From assembly GCA_002412795.1 (NCBI GenBank), contig DHVS01000030.1, positions 1 through 52,549 on the forward strand: a DNA stretch of 52,549 nucleotides, in the 5' to 3' direction. Made by a program: the position numbers and the translations under genes. Under the pieces are notes generated by a model that made no database searches, was not told the DNA's origin, and was given only the letters and a program-made list of their open reading frames with translations. This DNA is from a bacterium UBP2_UBA5202. GTDB lineage: Bacteria; Edwardsbacteria; AC1; EtOH8. Shown one piece after another: positions 32,643 to 41,137 of this stretch (positions within the stretch are counted from its first letter, which is position 1; each line of letters opens with the position of its first letter).

Positions 32643-35600
32643 CCCTTGAACATCACTTTGGCCAAGGCCCCCATGTCGCAATCCTTCCCCAGCGCCATCT
32701 TCACCATGAACCTCTTTCCGGACACGAACTCCAGCGGCAGGTTCACCTTGGAAACCACCTTTTCCAGCAGTTCCCGGGCCGGGTCCCGGTCCTCGGGCCA
32801 CCACCATTCAATGATGTTGTTCCTCCACACCAGACGGTCGGCCCCCAGGCTGGCCGCGGCCAATCTCAGCCTGGCCACTATCAATAACCTTTGGGCCGGT
32901 CCGGGGGGTTCGCCGAACCGGTCTTTAAGCTCCCCGGATATCCGTTCTATCCCGGCCAGATCGGCGGCCTTGTTCAGCCGGCGGTAGAGGTTGATCCTCT
33001 CATTGGGCTCCTCCACGTAATCGGCGGGGATGATGGCCTGGCCCTCGATCTCTATGGTGACGTTGATCTGGGAGATGGCCGGCAGGCCTTTCAGCTCCCG
33101 CACCGCCTCCTCCAGCAGCTGGCAGTACATATCAAAGCCCACCGAAAGCATGTGCCCGTTCTGTTCCCGGCCCAACAGATTCCCCGCCCCACGGATCTCC
33201 AGGTCACGCAGGGCCAGTTGGAAGCCGGAGCCCAGCTCGGATAGTTCTTCGATGATCCGCAGGCGCTTGCGGGCGATGTCGGTCATCCTGCCGCCCTTGG
33301 GCACCAGCATGTAGGCGTAGGCCCGCTTGCTGGAGCGGCCCACCCGGCCCCGCAGCTGGTACAGCTGGGCCAGCCCGAACCGGTCGGCCCGGTTGATGAT
33401 GATGGTGTTGACGTTGGGCATGTCCAGGCCGGATTCGATGATGGTGGTGGCCACCAGCACGTCGTAGCGCCGGGCGGTAAAGGCCAGCATCACGCTCTCC
33501 AGCTCCCGCTCGTCCATCTGGCCGTGGGCATAGGCGATCTCGGCCGACGGCAAAAGGCGCGACAGCAGGGCGGCCATGGCCCCGATGGACTGCACCCGGT
33601 TGTGGAGGAAGAACACCTGCCCGCCCCGGTCCAACTCCCTTAAGATGGCCTCCTTGATCCGGGCCTCGTTCCAGGGCATCATCTCTGTCACCACCGCCAG
33701 CCTGTCCTTGGGCGGGGTCTCGATGTTGGAGATGTCCCTGACGCCCAAGAGCGACATGTGCAGGGTGCGGGGAATGGGGGTGGCGGTCATGGTCAGCACG
33801 TCCACGTTCTGGCAGAACTGCTTTATCTTCTCCTTGTGCGCCACCCCGAACCGCTGCTCCTCGTCCACCACCAGCAGGCCCAGGTTCTTGAACTTGACGT
33901 CTTTCTGCAGCAGGCGGTGGGTGCCGATGGTGATGTCCACCCCCCCGGCCCCGATGGCCTTGACCGCCTCTTTGATGTCGGCCGGACGGCGGAAACGCGA
34001 CAGCATCTCCACCTTGACGGGATAGTCGGCCAGCCGCTCCTTGAAGGTCTGGTAGTGCTGTTCACACAGCACCGTGGTGGGCACCAGCACCGCCACCTGC
34101 TTGTTGTCCATGGCCGCCTTGAAGGCCGCCCGCAGGGCCACCTCGGTCTTGCCGTAGCCCACATCGCCGCACAGCAGCCGGTCCATGGGCTTGTCGGACT
34201 CCATGTCGGTCTTGATCTCGGCCAGGGCCCTCAGTTGGTCCGGGGTCTCCTGGTACATGAATGAGGCCTCCAGCTCCTTCTGCCACTGGGTGTCTTCGGA
34301 GAAACAGTGGCCGGCCTGGGATTTCCGCTGGGCATACAGGGCCACCAGCTCCCCGGCCATGTCCTTGGCCGCCTTCTTGACCCGGGCCTTGGTCTCCTCC
34401 CAGGCCTTGGATCCCAGCTTGGAGAGCACCGGCACGAAGCCCTCTTCCGAGGAATAGCGCTGCACCCGCTTCATGTGCTCGATGGGGACGTAGAGTTTGT
34501 CGTTGTCCCTAAAGAACAGCAGCAGGCATTCCGTCTTCTGCCCGTTCAGCTCCAGGTCCACCAGGCCTTTGTACTGGCAGATGCCGTAGTCCACGTGCAC
34601 CATGTAATCTCCGGACTTCAGGGTCTCCAGGCTGCGGATGGCGCTGCCCCCCTTGAAAAAGCGGCGGAAGCGGCGGTGGCGCTCCCGGGCGAAGATCTCC
34701 CGCTCGGTGATGGCGCAGATCTTTCCCTCGGGAAAGATGAACCCGGCATGCAGCCCGGCCACCTCCACCCCCTGGACCTTGGCCAAAGCCTCCGGGCTTA
34801 TTATCTCCTTCAGCCGGCCCTGCTGCCCGGAATTATCGCATAGCAGGTGGGTGGAGAAGCTTTCGGCCTCCAGTTTGTTGAGCTTCTGCTCCAGCAGTTC
34901 CAGGTTGGACATGAACGGCTCCACCGGGCCGATGGATATTTTGACCTGGTTGGCCGGCTCGGCCCCTTCAAAACTGCCAAAACCCGCGCCCGAGGTCATG
35001 ATGATCCGGCTGTGCTCCTCCAGCCGGGCGGTGAGCTCTTTTGGTTCGCAGAACCTTTCGTCGGCCCCGAAATCAAGCACCTCCTCGGCCTCCTGCCTCC
35101 ACTCCATCCCCACCTCCTGGGGCTCGTCCCACAACAGCAGTGAGTCCTTTGGAAAGTGGTCCAGCAGCAGCACCGCCCGGTTCAGGTCCTCCCGGCAGGG
35201 CAGTATCTTCGCCCGTTCCAGTTTCTGGTTGGATAGCTGGTCGGAAAGCCCGAAGGTCCGCATCGAGGCCAGCGTTTCATCCGATATCTCCAGTCTCAGC
35301 GGCTGGCTGTTCCCCAGGGTGGCCACATCGATGATGCTGCCCCGCACTGAATATTCGCCGAAACCGGAGACCGCCGGCTGCCGCTCGTAACCTCCGGCCA
35401 CTAATTTGGAGATCAGTTCGTCACGGTCCAGTTTCTGGCCCAGGGCCAGATCCAGCCGGCCGCTGTTGAAATCGTGGGCCGCCATGGTCTTTTGCATCAG
35501 GGCCCGGGCCGAAGAGATCACCACCCCCCTGGATCCGGTGAAAAGATGTTCCAACGATTCGATCCGGCTGCCCAGCAGTTCCAGATCCGGCTCCCGCTCC

Positions 35601-35878
35601 TCGCCCGGCATCACGTCCCAGGCCGCCCAATGCTTTATTAGGCCCTCGCCCAGCAGGGCGGTCAGGTTGTCCCGCTGCCGCTCGGCCTCTTCTTCGGTGG
35701 GCAGCAGCCATAATAAGGGATGCTCTGCCTTTTCCAGCAGACTGCAAACTATCAGCGCCTTGCCGGTCTCGGCCGGCCCGGTCAGGCCCAGACTAGAGCG
35801 GTCGGAGGGCAGCAGCTGAAACAGCTTTTTGAAGGAAGCGCTTTGATTGACGGATTGGGATATGGTTTGCCAGAACAT
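32639..35878 (-). CDS. mfd: Transcription-repair coupling factor Mfd
   Basis: ATP-dependent translocase that removes stalled RNA polymerase and recruits UvrA. It has 1079 residues, slightly shorter than the E. coli protein. The N-terminal UvrB-homology region (about 1-330) is followed by the RNAP-interacting domain (VHVDYGICQYKGLVDLEL near 445, then LYVPIEHMKRVQRY). The superfamily 2 motor has LLCGDVGYGKTEVALRAA near 570 (Walker A), DEEQRFG near 675, TATPIPRTLHMSL near 705 and the second RecA-like domain with QLRGRVGRS. The TRCF C-terminal domain ends the protein. No clear promoter or Shine-Dalgarno was found at the start. Confidence 0.97.
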   Translation of the reverse strand: MFWQTISQSVNQSASFKKLFQLLPSDRSSLGLTGPAETGKALIVCSLLEKAEHPLLWLLPTEEEAERQRDNLTALLGEGLIKHWAAWDVMPGEEREPDLELLGSRIESLEHLFTGSRGVVISSARALMQKTMAAHDFNSGRLDLALGQKLDRDELISKLVAGGYERQPAVSGFGEYSVRGSIIDVATLGNSQPLRLEISDETLASMRTFGLSDQLSNQKLERAKILPCREDLNRAVLLLDHFPKDSLLLWDEPQEVGMEWRQEAEEVLDFGADERFCEPKELTARLEEHSRIIMTSGAGFGSFEGAEPANQVKISIGPVEPFMSNLELLEQKLNKLEAESFSTHLLCDNSGQQGRLKEIISPEALAKVQGVEVAGLHAGFIFPEGKICAITEREIFARERHRRFRRFFKGGSAIRSLETLKSGDYMVHVDYGICQYKGLVDLELNGQKTECLLLFFRDNDKLYVPIEHMKRVQRYSSEEGFVPVLSKLGSKAWEETKARVKKAAKDMAGELVALYAQRKSQAGHCFSEDTQWQKELEASFMYQETPDQLRALAEIKTDMESDKPMDRLLCGDVGYGKTEVALRAAFKAAMDNKQVAVLVPTTVLCEQHYQTFKERLADYPVKVEMLSRFRRPADIKEAVKAIGAGGVDITIGTHRLLQKDVKFKNLGLLVVDEEQRFGVAHKEKIKQFCQNVDVLTMTATPIPRTLHMSLLGVRDISNIETPPKDRLAVVTEMMPWNEARIKEAILRELDRGGQVFFLHNRVQSIGAMAALLSRLLPSAEIAYAHGQMDERELESVMLAFTARRYDVLVATTIIESGLDMPNVNTIIINRADRFGLAQLYQLRGRVGRSSKRAYAYMLVPKGGRMTDIARKRLRIIEELSELGSGFQLALRDLEIRGAGNLLGREQNGHMLSVGFDMYCQLLEEAVRELKGLPAISQINVTIEIEGQAIIPADYVEEPNERINLYRRLNKAADLAGIERISGELKDRFGEPPGPAQRLLIVARLRLAAASLGADRLVWRNNIIEWWWPEDRDPARELLEKVVSKVNLPLEFVSGKRFMVKMALGKDCDMGALAKVMFKG

Positions 35879-36047
35879 GATTGCTCTTTTGTTTTCTGTT
35901 AAAGTTTTAACGGACTATTGCCATCCAATATGAATTACGGCTCAATCTGCGGCCATCTGCGAAATAGTTCGGCAGGGCCTGCCCTGAGCAGTGTCGAAGG
36001 ACTCACTACAACGTCTGCGGATGAATAATTGTCTGGACAGTCTTTTC

Positions 36048-36103
36048 AGCCAAACGCCGAAAGGCCAAGGCCCCGGAAGACCCGGGGTGTCTTGGCTGCG
36101 GCT
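36048..36103. ncRNA. Candidate structured RNA segment
   Basis: A short closing stem (36048-36051 with 36100-36103) encloses a GCC-GAAA-GGC hairpin with a GNRA tetraloop (36056-36065). A longer hairpin follows (CCAAG at 36065-36069 with CTTGG at 36091-36095, capped by a 6-bp GC stem 36071-36076 with 36082-36087). It does not match a riboswitch consensus I can recall and has no T-run. It could be a small RNA, an mfd leader element or a decayed repeat. Confidence 0.25.
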
Positions 36104-36194
36104 TTGATATTATTTTATACGGACTCAGAAAACAACCGAAATGGCTTTAATCGGAAACCCGGTATGTCTGAATAAACCAAGATTTTCTACGGTT

Positions 36195-36227
36195 TAGTAT
36201 TCCTGTATTCCTGGTTTCCTTATAAAA
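36195..36227. repeat. Dispersed TTCCTGTATTC repeat, copy 2
   Basis: Near-identical to 25029-25064 over about 30 nt, ending in TTATAAAA. It lies just beyond the pilT stop. Confidence 0.5.
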
Positions 36228-36248
36228 GCTGAGCAAATAATGGGGCGT

Positions 36249-37790
36249 TTATTTCACATCATCCAGGAAGGCCGTGCTGTGGCCGTCGCGTTTCAGCTGG
36301 TTCAAGATATCCGTCTTGTCCAGGGCCTTCATGTAGGCCTCCTTGGCCTCCACCTTTTTCAGATTCACCAGCTCCATCAATGACTCGTTCAGGCTGACCA
36401 TTCCCAGCTTGCGGTTGGTCTGGATGATGGAGGGCAGCTGGTAGGTCTTGGATTCCCGGATCAGGTTGGAGACCGCCGGTATCCCTAAAAGGACCTCCAT
36501 GGCGGCTATCCGGCCGCCGCCGATCTTCTTGCACAGGGTCTGGGAGACCACGCCCTTAAGCGATTCCGAGAGCATGATCCGGATCTGCTCCTGACGGTCG
36601 GCCGGGAACTGCTCTATCACCCGGTCCACTGTGGAGGCGGCGGTGGAGGTGTGCAGGGTGCCGAAGACCAGGTGGCCGGTCTCGGCGGTCTCGATGGCGA
36701 TGGAGACCGTCTCCAGGTCGCGCATCTCGCCCACCAAAACGATGTTGGGGTCTTCGCGCAAAGCCGCCCTCAGGGCGTTCTTAAAGGAGGCGGTATGGGG
36801 GCCCACCTCCCGCTGGTTGATCAGGCATTTCTTGTTCTCGTGCACGAATTCGATGGGGTCCTCCAGGGTGATGACGTGCCCGGCCCGGCTGCGGTTGACC
36901 AGGTCCACCAAAGCGCAGAGGGTGGTGGACTTTCCCGAGCCGGTGGGTCCGGTCACCAGCACCAGCCCCTTGTTCAGGTTGCACAGGTTCTGGATGGCCA
37001 TGGAGATGTTCAGGTCCTCCACCGTCACCACCTTGGTGGGGATCACCCGGAACACCCCACCCATGCCCTTGCGGTCCAGAAATATGTTGACCCTAAAACG
37101 GGCCACCCCGGGGATCTCGTAGGCCAGGTCGGTGTCGTTGTCGCCTTCAAAATCATCACGGTAGCGCTTTTCCATAATCTGGTACAGCATCCGTTCGGCG
37201 GCAACCGGGGTGGTCACCGGGAATTCATCCATCCGCCTGATATCCCCGTCGATCCGGAAGATCGGTTTTTCGCCGCTGGAGAGGTGCAGGTCTGAGCCCT
37301 TGCGCTCCACCAGCAGTTTCAGCAGCTTGTCTATTTCGGCTTCCCGGTAAACCTTGGCATATTTTGATTCCTGTTGCTCGGACGCGGTTTGGGCTGGGAC
37401 AGGAGCCGGAGCGGCGGGAGCCGCCGGGCGGGAAGTTTCAGCCGCTGCCGGGGGCGCCGGGGGGTCGAACGATTCCGTTACCACGGCCGCAGCCGGAACG
37501 AACAGGGCGGAGAGGTGCTGGCCCTGCATGGTCACCTTCCCCAAGTATTCCGCCCCCTGGGGTGACTTGTAGCTGAAGTCCACCGTGGGCTGGCTCATCA
37601 GTTTTTCACGGACGTTTTCCGGCATGATCTCGGACAGCAGGCTCATCACCTCCTGCCGCGAGAATTTCTGTTTGGAGACCGATTGCAGCGATCCTCCGAT
37701 CACGAACTGGGGTTCGGCCTCGCTGTTCAACTGGAACTCCGCCGCCTGATAGTCCGACATGGCTTTAAAGAAAGTGTCGATTCTGGCCAT
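36249..37790 (-). CDS. PilT-family type IV pilus retraction ATPase with N-terminal extension
   Basis: Secretion-superfamily hexameric ATPase, 513 residues. The ATG at 37790 has AGGAG 6 nt upstream; the ATG at 37796 would leave no spacing. The C-terminal 350 residues are a complete PilT: EIDKLLKLLVERKGSDLHLSSG-type N domain near 155, GPTGSGKSTT near 283, ITLEDPIEF (Asp box), LVGEMRDLET (Walker B) and GHLVFGTLHTSTAA (His box). Residues 1-100 look like a second, degenerate PilT N domain, followed by a Pro/Ala linker. Canonical PilT is about 350 residues. No pilin or pilB is nearby; the coupled upstream gene is of unknown function. Confidence 0.92.
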   Translation of the reverse strand: MARIDTFFKAMSDYQAAEFQLNSEAEPQFVIGGSLQSVSKQKFSRQEVMSLLSEIMPENVREKLMSQPTVDFSYKSPQGAEYLGKVTMQGQHLSALFVPAAAVVTESFDPPAPPAAAETSRPAAPAAPAPVPAQTASEQQESKYAKVYREAEIDKLLKLLVERKGSDLHLSSGEKPIFRIDGDIRRMDEFPVTTPVAAERMLYQIMEKRYRDDFEGDNDTDLAYEIPGVARFRVNIFLDRKGMGGVFRVIPTKVVTVEDLNISMAIQNLCNLNKGLVLVTGPTGSGKSTTLCALVDLVNRSRAGHVITLEDPIEFVHENKKCLINQREVGPHTASFKNALRAALREDPNIVLVGEMRDLETVSIAIETAETGHLVFGTLHTSTAASTVDRVIEQFPADRQEQIRIMLSESLKGVVSQTLCKKIGGGRIAAMEVLLGIPAVSNLIRESKTYQLPSIIQTNRKLGMVSLNESLMELVNLKKVEAKEAYMKALDKTDILNQLKRDGHSTAFLDDVK

Positions 37791-37792
37791 TT

Positions 37793-38263
37793 TCATCTCC
37801 TGGGGGTTACAAAGCTTATTTGCCGCCGGTTAATGATGTGCACCATCTGTTCGGTCCGGAGTAAAAAGAATTTTTCCTCCTGGTTCAAAAAGTCTATCAA
37901 CCGCGATTTGGCGGGCGGCAGTTCCACAAAGGCGTTACCTTTCAGGGAATGTTGTTGGTTGAAGTGGACCTCCATCGGCTCTTCTTTGGCCCCCATCCCT
38001 GAAAGGTCCTGTCCGCCCAGCTCGGCCTCGGCGCTGACCTCGACCTCCACTATCCGGTCCTTGTTAATCATCCGCGCCGGAGGCTCGGCGTCCAGCCGAA
38101 GCACGAAAAAACGCTCCGGGCCGTTCATGAATTCCAGCGCGGTTTCCGGGCCGCTGTGGTTCTTGGAGAACAGGCTCAGGAAAAGCTCTCCCTGGACCTC
38201 CTCGCAGTCTACACAGCGGATGGTGACGGGTACCTTCCTTTTTTCTACGGCCAGTTCCTGCAT
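37793..38263 (-). CDS. Hypothetical protein coupled to pilT, two similar halves (DUF6812-like)
   Basis: No characterised homologue recognised. The 156-residue cytoplasmic protein (no signal peptide or membrane segment) appears to contain two copies of a small beta-rich module. The first (about 11-75) includes VQGELFLSLF, ALEFMNGPERFFVLRL and MINKDRIVEVEV. The second (about 97-155) includes LKGNAFVELP, RLIDFLNQEEKFFLLR and IINRRQISFV. The pattern of a hydrophobic strand, then [EI]DF[LM]N, then a strand and a terminal INKxxI is what I recall for DUF6812. It ends 2 nt before the chosen pilT start. AGAGGAG precedes the ATG. Confidence 0.72.
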   Translation of the reverse strand: MQELAVEKRKVPVTIRCVDCEEVQGELFLSLFSKNHSGPETALEFMNGPERFFVLRLDAEPPARMINKDRIVEVEVSAEAELGGQDLSGMGAKEEPMEVHFNQQHSLKGNAFVELPPAKSRLIDFLNQEEKFFLLRTEQMVHIINRRQISFVTPRR

Positions 38264-38298
38264 GGCTGCTGCTCCTCTTTCTGTATGGCGGAAATATT

Positions 38299-38327
38299 TT
38301 GACAGTTTGCCGCGGTTTGGGTATAAT
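38299..38327 (+). promoter_or_regulatory. Perfect-consensus promoter with leaderless start
   Basis: Exact TTGACA (38299-38304) and exact TATAAT (38322-38327) separated by exactly 17 nt. The ATG at 38336 begins 8 nt after the -10 box, so the transcript should start at or within a base or two of the start codon. Confidence 0.9.
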
Positions 38328-38335
38328 TACGGCTT

Positions 38336-39427
38336 ATGAATAATAAAGATGCCGCAAAATTCAGGTTCATTCACATCGATTGGGCCCGGGGACTGGCCGT
38401 GGTGCTGATGATCCAGACCCATGCCATAGACGCCTGGCTGGCGCCGGCCTGGCGGCAGACCGGATTCTTTGGAAAGTCCCAGCTGCTGGGCGGGTTTCCC
38501 GCCCCGGCCTTCCTGTATCTGGCCGGACTAGCCATGGCCCTGAGCTACGGAAAACTGGACAAAGGGGAACTGGATTCCCTGCCCAAGCTCTGGCTCTCGG
38601 TCAAACGCGGCCTACAGGTTCTGGGTCTGGCGATCTTATTCCGGCTGCAGGAGTTCGTCCAGTGGACGGAATGGCATCAGTGGCAAAAGATCTTCAAGGT
38701 GGACATCCTCAACGCCATCGGGATATCCCTGATGGCGCTGGGCCTGCTGTTCTGGGCGGTCCGATCGAACCGATGGCGCTTTGCTTTGCTTTTAGCGGGA
38801 ACCGCGTCCCTGACTGCTTTAACGCCATCAGTTCAGGGTTCTCAATGGATCCAGGGCCTTCCCTGGCTGGCCGGCGAGTATCTGGGCCGAAGGTTTGACT
38901 ATGGTTATTTTCCGGTTTTTCCCTGGCTGGCCTTCTCCTTCGGCGGTGCCGCCGTAGGCCTGCTGACCGCTGAATATAAGCAGTACCGGAACAAAAGCAT
39001 CCTCCTGAACCTGGGACTGGCCGGCCTGGCCGGGGTTTTGATCATCGGGGGAAACCTTTGGGCCAGGCACGTCCCCCACGGCGCCGGATGGAGCTTCTGG
39101 CGCAACAGCCCGGAATATGTTTTTATCCGGATCGGGATCCAGGCCCTGGTCCTGTCGGGCAGCTTCGTGATCTGCCTGTTCTTTAAGCCCCAAAGTTTTT
39201 CACTGATGCGCCTGCTGGGGCGGCACTCCCTGTTGGTCTACTGGGTGCATATCACTTTGGTCTACGGCCGGGTGCTGTATTTTCTGAAAGTCAAACTTGA
39301 TCCCCTGCAGTCGCTGCTGGGTGTGGTTCTGCTGACCTTGACCATGCTGGGCCTGGCCTGGCTGGCCGAGAACTGGAAAGGACTTTATGAAAGGACGAGC
39401 AGAGTTCCACGATTCAGTGCAATATGA
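38336..39427 (+). CDS. DUF1624/heparan-alpha-glucosaminide N-acetyltransferase-like membrane protein
   Basis: Polytopic inner-membrane protein of 363 residues with about ten hydrophobic segments. It begins with the family signature FIHIDWARGLAVVLMIQTHA near 11-30, where an Arg and a His are placed as in acyltransferase-3/HGSNAT-like proteins; a second His lies in LLVYWVHITLVYGR near 300. Such proteins are predicted to transfer acetyl groups across the membrane to sugars; the substrate here is unknown. There is no Shine-Dalgarno; translation is presumably leaderless from the consensus promoter immediately upstream. It stands alone, divergent from the pilT unit. Confidence 0.83.
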   Translation: MNNKDAAKFRFIHIDWARGLAVVLMIQTHAIDAWLAPAWRQTGFFGKSQLLGGFPAPAFLYLAGLAMALSYGKLDKGELDSLPKLWLSVKRGLQVLGLAILFRLQEFVQWTEWHQWQKIFKVDILNAIGISLMALGLLFWAVRSNRWRFALLLAGTASLTALTPSVQGSQWIQGLPWLAGEYLGRRFDYGYFPVFPWLAFSFGGAAVGLLTAEYKQYRNKSILLNLGLAGLAGVLIIGGNLWARHVPHGAGWSFWRNSPEYVFIRIGIQALVLSGSFVICLFFKPQSFSLMRLLGRHSLLVYWVHITLVYGRVLYFLKVKLDPLQSLLGVVLLTLTMLGLAWLAENWKGLYERTSRVPRFSAI

Positions 39428-39441
39428 AGATCCAAATTAAT

Positions 39442-39492
39442 TAGTGACTTGGTGTCCCTTCGATTCAACTCAGGGCATGCTTTGTGGCTACG
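39442..39492. repeat. 51-bp dispersed repeat, copy 2
   Basis: Matches 6200-6250 at 41 of 51 positions. Its last bases overlap the stop codon of the ferritin-like gene. Confidence 0.6.
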
Positions 39493-40018
39493 AGTTCATC
39501 CAATTCCAGGTTTCGCTTTCCGAGCGCTCCAGCCAGTCGCCGTTGTCGGTCATATAGGCGTAAACATTGGAAAGCGCCTCGTAGTGCTTGGTCTCCTCGG
39601 CCATCAGGTGCTTAAAGAAATCCTTCTCCGGGCCGTCCACCGCTTCCTTCCACAGTTTTTCATACATCTTGTAACTGTACCATTCCATGTCCATGGCCAC
39701 CTTCATCCCCGAGGTGTTGTCCGGCTTCAGCTTTACCCCGTCCCGGTTAAGTTTAAGGAAAAGCTTCTTGATCTCCGCTTCCAAAAAGCCCGTCTTTTTC
39801 CCGGGCGGCACCGGCCAGGCCTGTCCCTGGATGATGGCGGCGTAGATTTCGTTGATCCGGCCGATGTGCTCCACCTCCTGCAGGGCCAGTTGGTCGTAAA
39901 GTTTTTTGGCCAGGATGTTCCCGGTCTTCTGGGACATCTTAAGATAAAAAGCGCTGCCCTTGTGCTCCAGCTTCAGGGCGGCCTTCAGTGCCTTGGGCAT
40001 GTTCCTTAGAGTTTTCAT
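39488..40018 (-). CDS. Ferritin-like (rubrerythrin-type) diiron protein
   Basis: A 176-residue soluble four-helix protein. Helix motifs with paired carboxylate ligands are present: KLEHKGSAFYLKM near 16-28, LQEVEHIGRINEIY near 46-59, MDMEWYSYKMYEKL near 110 and LMAEETKHYEAL near 138. Together they give the E...E-x-x-H pattern of rubrerythrin/ferritin-like diiron sites. There is no C-terminal rubredoxin domain. It may detoxify peroxide or store iron, and fits an anaerobic lifestyle together with AOR. GGGAG lies 4 nt before the ATG. It has no operon partner. Confidence 0.82.
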   Translation of the reverse strand: MKTLRNMPKALKAALKLEHKGSAFYLKMSQKTGNILAKKLYDQLALQEVEHIGRINEIYAAIIQGQAWPVPPGKKTGFLEAEIKKLFLKLNRDGVKLKPDNTSGMKVAMDMEWYSYKMYEKLWKEAVDGPEKDFFKHLMAEETKHYEALSNVYAYMTDNGDWLERSESETWNWMNS

Positions 40019-40100
40019 TTTTCTCCCTTATGGCGGTTGCGGCGCGGTTTCTGCTCTCAAATATACACCAAATGCCGGGACATAGTCAACCTCTAAGTGA

Positions 40101-40132
40101 AAGTAAAACCCCTTTTAGAAGGGGTTTTACTT
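40101..40132. terminator. Terminator-like hairpin between lipoprotein and ferritin-like genes
   Basis: A perfect 14-bp stem (40101-40114 with 40119-40132), 4-nt loop, lies 4 nt beyond the lipoprotein gene end. A T-run follows on the plus strand; on the minus strand the tail is TCACTTAG, so termination may rely on the U-rich stem end. Confidence 0.7.
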
Positions 40133-40136
40133 TTTG

Positions 40137-40544
40137 TCATTCCACCGGCTCGGCCTTCTCCACCTGCAAAACAAATCCTTCATCCTGCTTGACCCACTTC
40201 CCGACCAGCTTAAGGGTTTTTCCCAGATAATCCGAAAGCAGGACCGGCCGGTTCCTGGGCCCGCCGGGGCGGGGCGGCGGCACCGAAATGGGCAGCCAGG
40301 GCTGGACCCGGATGCTGTTCCCTTGGCCGTCGCTGAGGGTCACCCTGAGGTCGGTGAAATAATTGTCTCCCGCGTTGCTCAGCTCGCCTTTTACTGCTAT
40401 CAACTTATCGGAATATTTTTCCTGGTTTGCCGACAGCTGGGAAAGTTTCAGCTTGAATGGTTTCACCGTTCCCAGCCCCTGCCGGCAGCAGCCGGCGGCT
40501 ACGACCAGCGATGCAATGATCAGCCAGACCGAATATTTTTTCAT
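40137..40544 (-). CDS. Small lipoprotein of unknown function
   Basis: A 135-residue protein starting at the ATG at 40544 (MKKYSVWLII...), with AGGTGG just upstream; a start 30 nt earlier is less likely. The signal sequence ends in the lipobox VAAGC, so it should be lipidated at the cysteine near residue 19. The mature part has alternating hydrophobic strands (KLIAVKGELSNAG, YFTDLRVTLSDG, LKLVGKWVKQDEGFVLQVEKAE) reminiscent of a small OB-fold domain. A Pro/Arg-rich loop lies in the middle. It is flanked by hairpins on both sides, so probably monocistronic. Confidence 0.75.
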   Translation of the reverse strand: MKKYSVWLIIASLVVAAGCCRQGLGTVKPFKLKLSQLSANQEKYSDKLIAVKGELSNAGDNYFTDLRVTLSDGQGNSIRVQPWLPISVPPPRPGGPRNRPVLLSDYLGKTLKLVGKWVKQDEGFVLQVEKAEPVE

Positions 40545-40573
40545 TTTCCACCTAAGTTTACGGTTATAAACCA

Positions 40574-40605
40574 AAACGAGGCCGAAAAATCATTCAACCT
40601 CGTTT
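40574..40605 (-). terminator. Probable terminator after the cyclic-nucleotide-binding gene
   Basis: An 8-bp stem (40574-40581 with 40598-40605) with a 16-nt loop, followed on the minus strand by TGGTTTAT. It lies 19 nt past the stop at 40624. Confidence 0.5.
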
Positions 40606-40623
40606 GGCAAAATTACATTGACC

Positions 40624-41103
40624 TTAAAAAGCCTTGGCCATGGCAAAAATGCTCTTCAGTTTTTCGTTGGTCTCCCGCAGCCGGGAGGACAGGGTCTTGA
40701 TGAAGACCGAAAGCAGCTTGTAGGCCAGCTCCTTGTCCTCGGAAAGCATTTTTTTGAAATCCCTTTTGTAAATGGCCAGCAGCTTCACCGGGCCCTGGTG
40801 GGCAATGGCGGCCGCCGAACGGGGGAAATCGTCGATCAGGGCCATCTCCCCAAAATACTCCCCGGGACGCAGGATCTTCAGGGCCTCCTCGCCCACCCCC
40901 GGCACCATGGTGGAAATCCGGACCTCGCCCTCGGTCACGATGTAAAAGGCGTCTCCGATCTCGCCCTCCTGGAAAACTGCCGCCTCCTTCTCGTAGCTCT
41001 TGTCGTAGGCCAGGCCCATTATCTTCTCCAGCTCCGGCTGGGAAAGGTCGTTGAACAAGTACACATTGCGCAACAACTCAGAACTTTTATTTACCGGGGC
41101 CAT
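40624..41103 (-). CDS. Stand-alone cyclic-nucleotide-binding domain protein (copy 1)
   Basis: A 159-residue protein consisting of a single Crp-type cNMP-binding domain and a short helical tail; there is no helix-turn-helix, so it is not a transcription factor. The ATG at 41103 has AGAGG upstream. The beta-roll is visible as VFQEGEIGDAFYIVTEGEVRI near 40, then PGEYFGEMALIDDFPRSAAAIA near 77, corresponding to the phosphate-binding cassette (FGEMAL...RSAA). The tail (LSSRLRETNEKLKSIF) is alpha-helical. A paralogue lies at 48590-49102. It follows the MshEN-like gene by 34 nt in the same direction. Confidence 0.87.
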   Translation of the reverse strand: MAPVNKSSELLRNVYLFNDLSQPELEKIMGLAYDKSYEKEAAVFQEGEIGDAFYIVTEGEVRISTMVPGVGEEALKILRPGEYFGEMALIDDFPRSAAAIAHQGPVKLLAIYKRDFKKMLSEDKELAYKLLSVFIKTLSSRLRETNEKLKSIFAMAKAF

Positions 41104-41137
41104 AATACCTCTACTGAAATGTTTATTGGGGCCGGAA

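Larger units (their letters stand above)
35879..36248. other. Intergenic gap between mfd and pilT (370 nt) with repeats and a structured segment
   Basis: No gene is visible. It contains a CTGAGC-GTCGAAGG repeat (35967-36003), TCTGCGG-type repeats on both sides of it (near 35944 and 36014), a multi-hairpin segment (36048-36103) and a TTCCTGTATTC repeat (36195-36227). I found no consensus promoter for mfd. Confidence 0.6.

Noticed and set aside
36048..36103. Cyclic di-GMP riboswitch
   Set aside because: A GAAA-capped hairpin next to a GC-rich stem recalls the class I fold, but the conserved tetraloop-receptor and ACGCAAAGCC core are missing.
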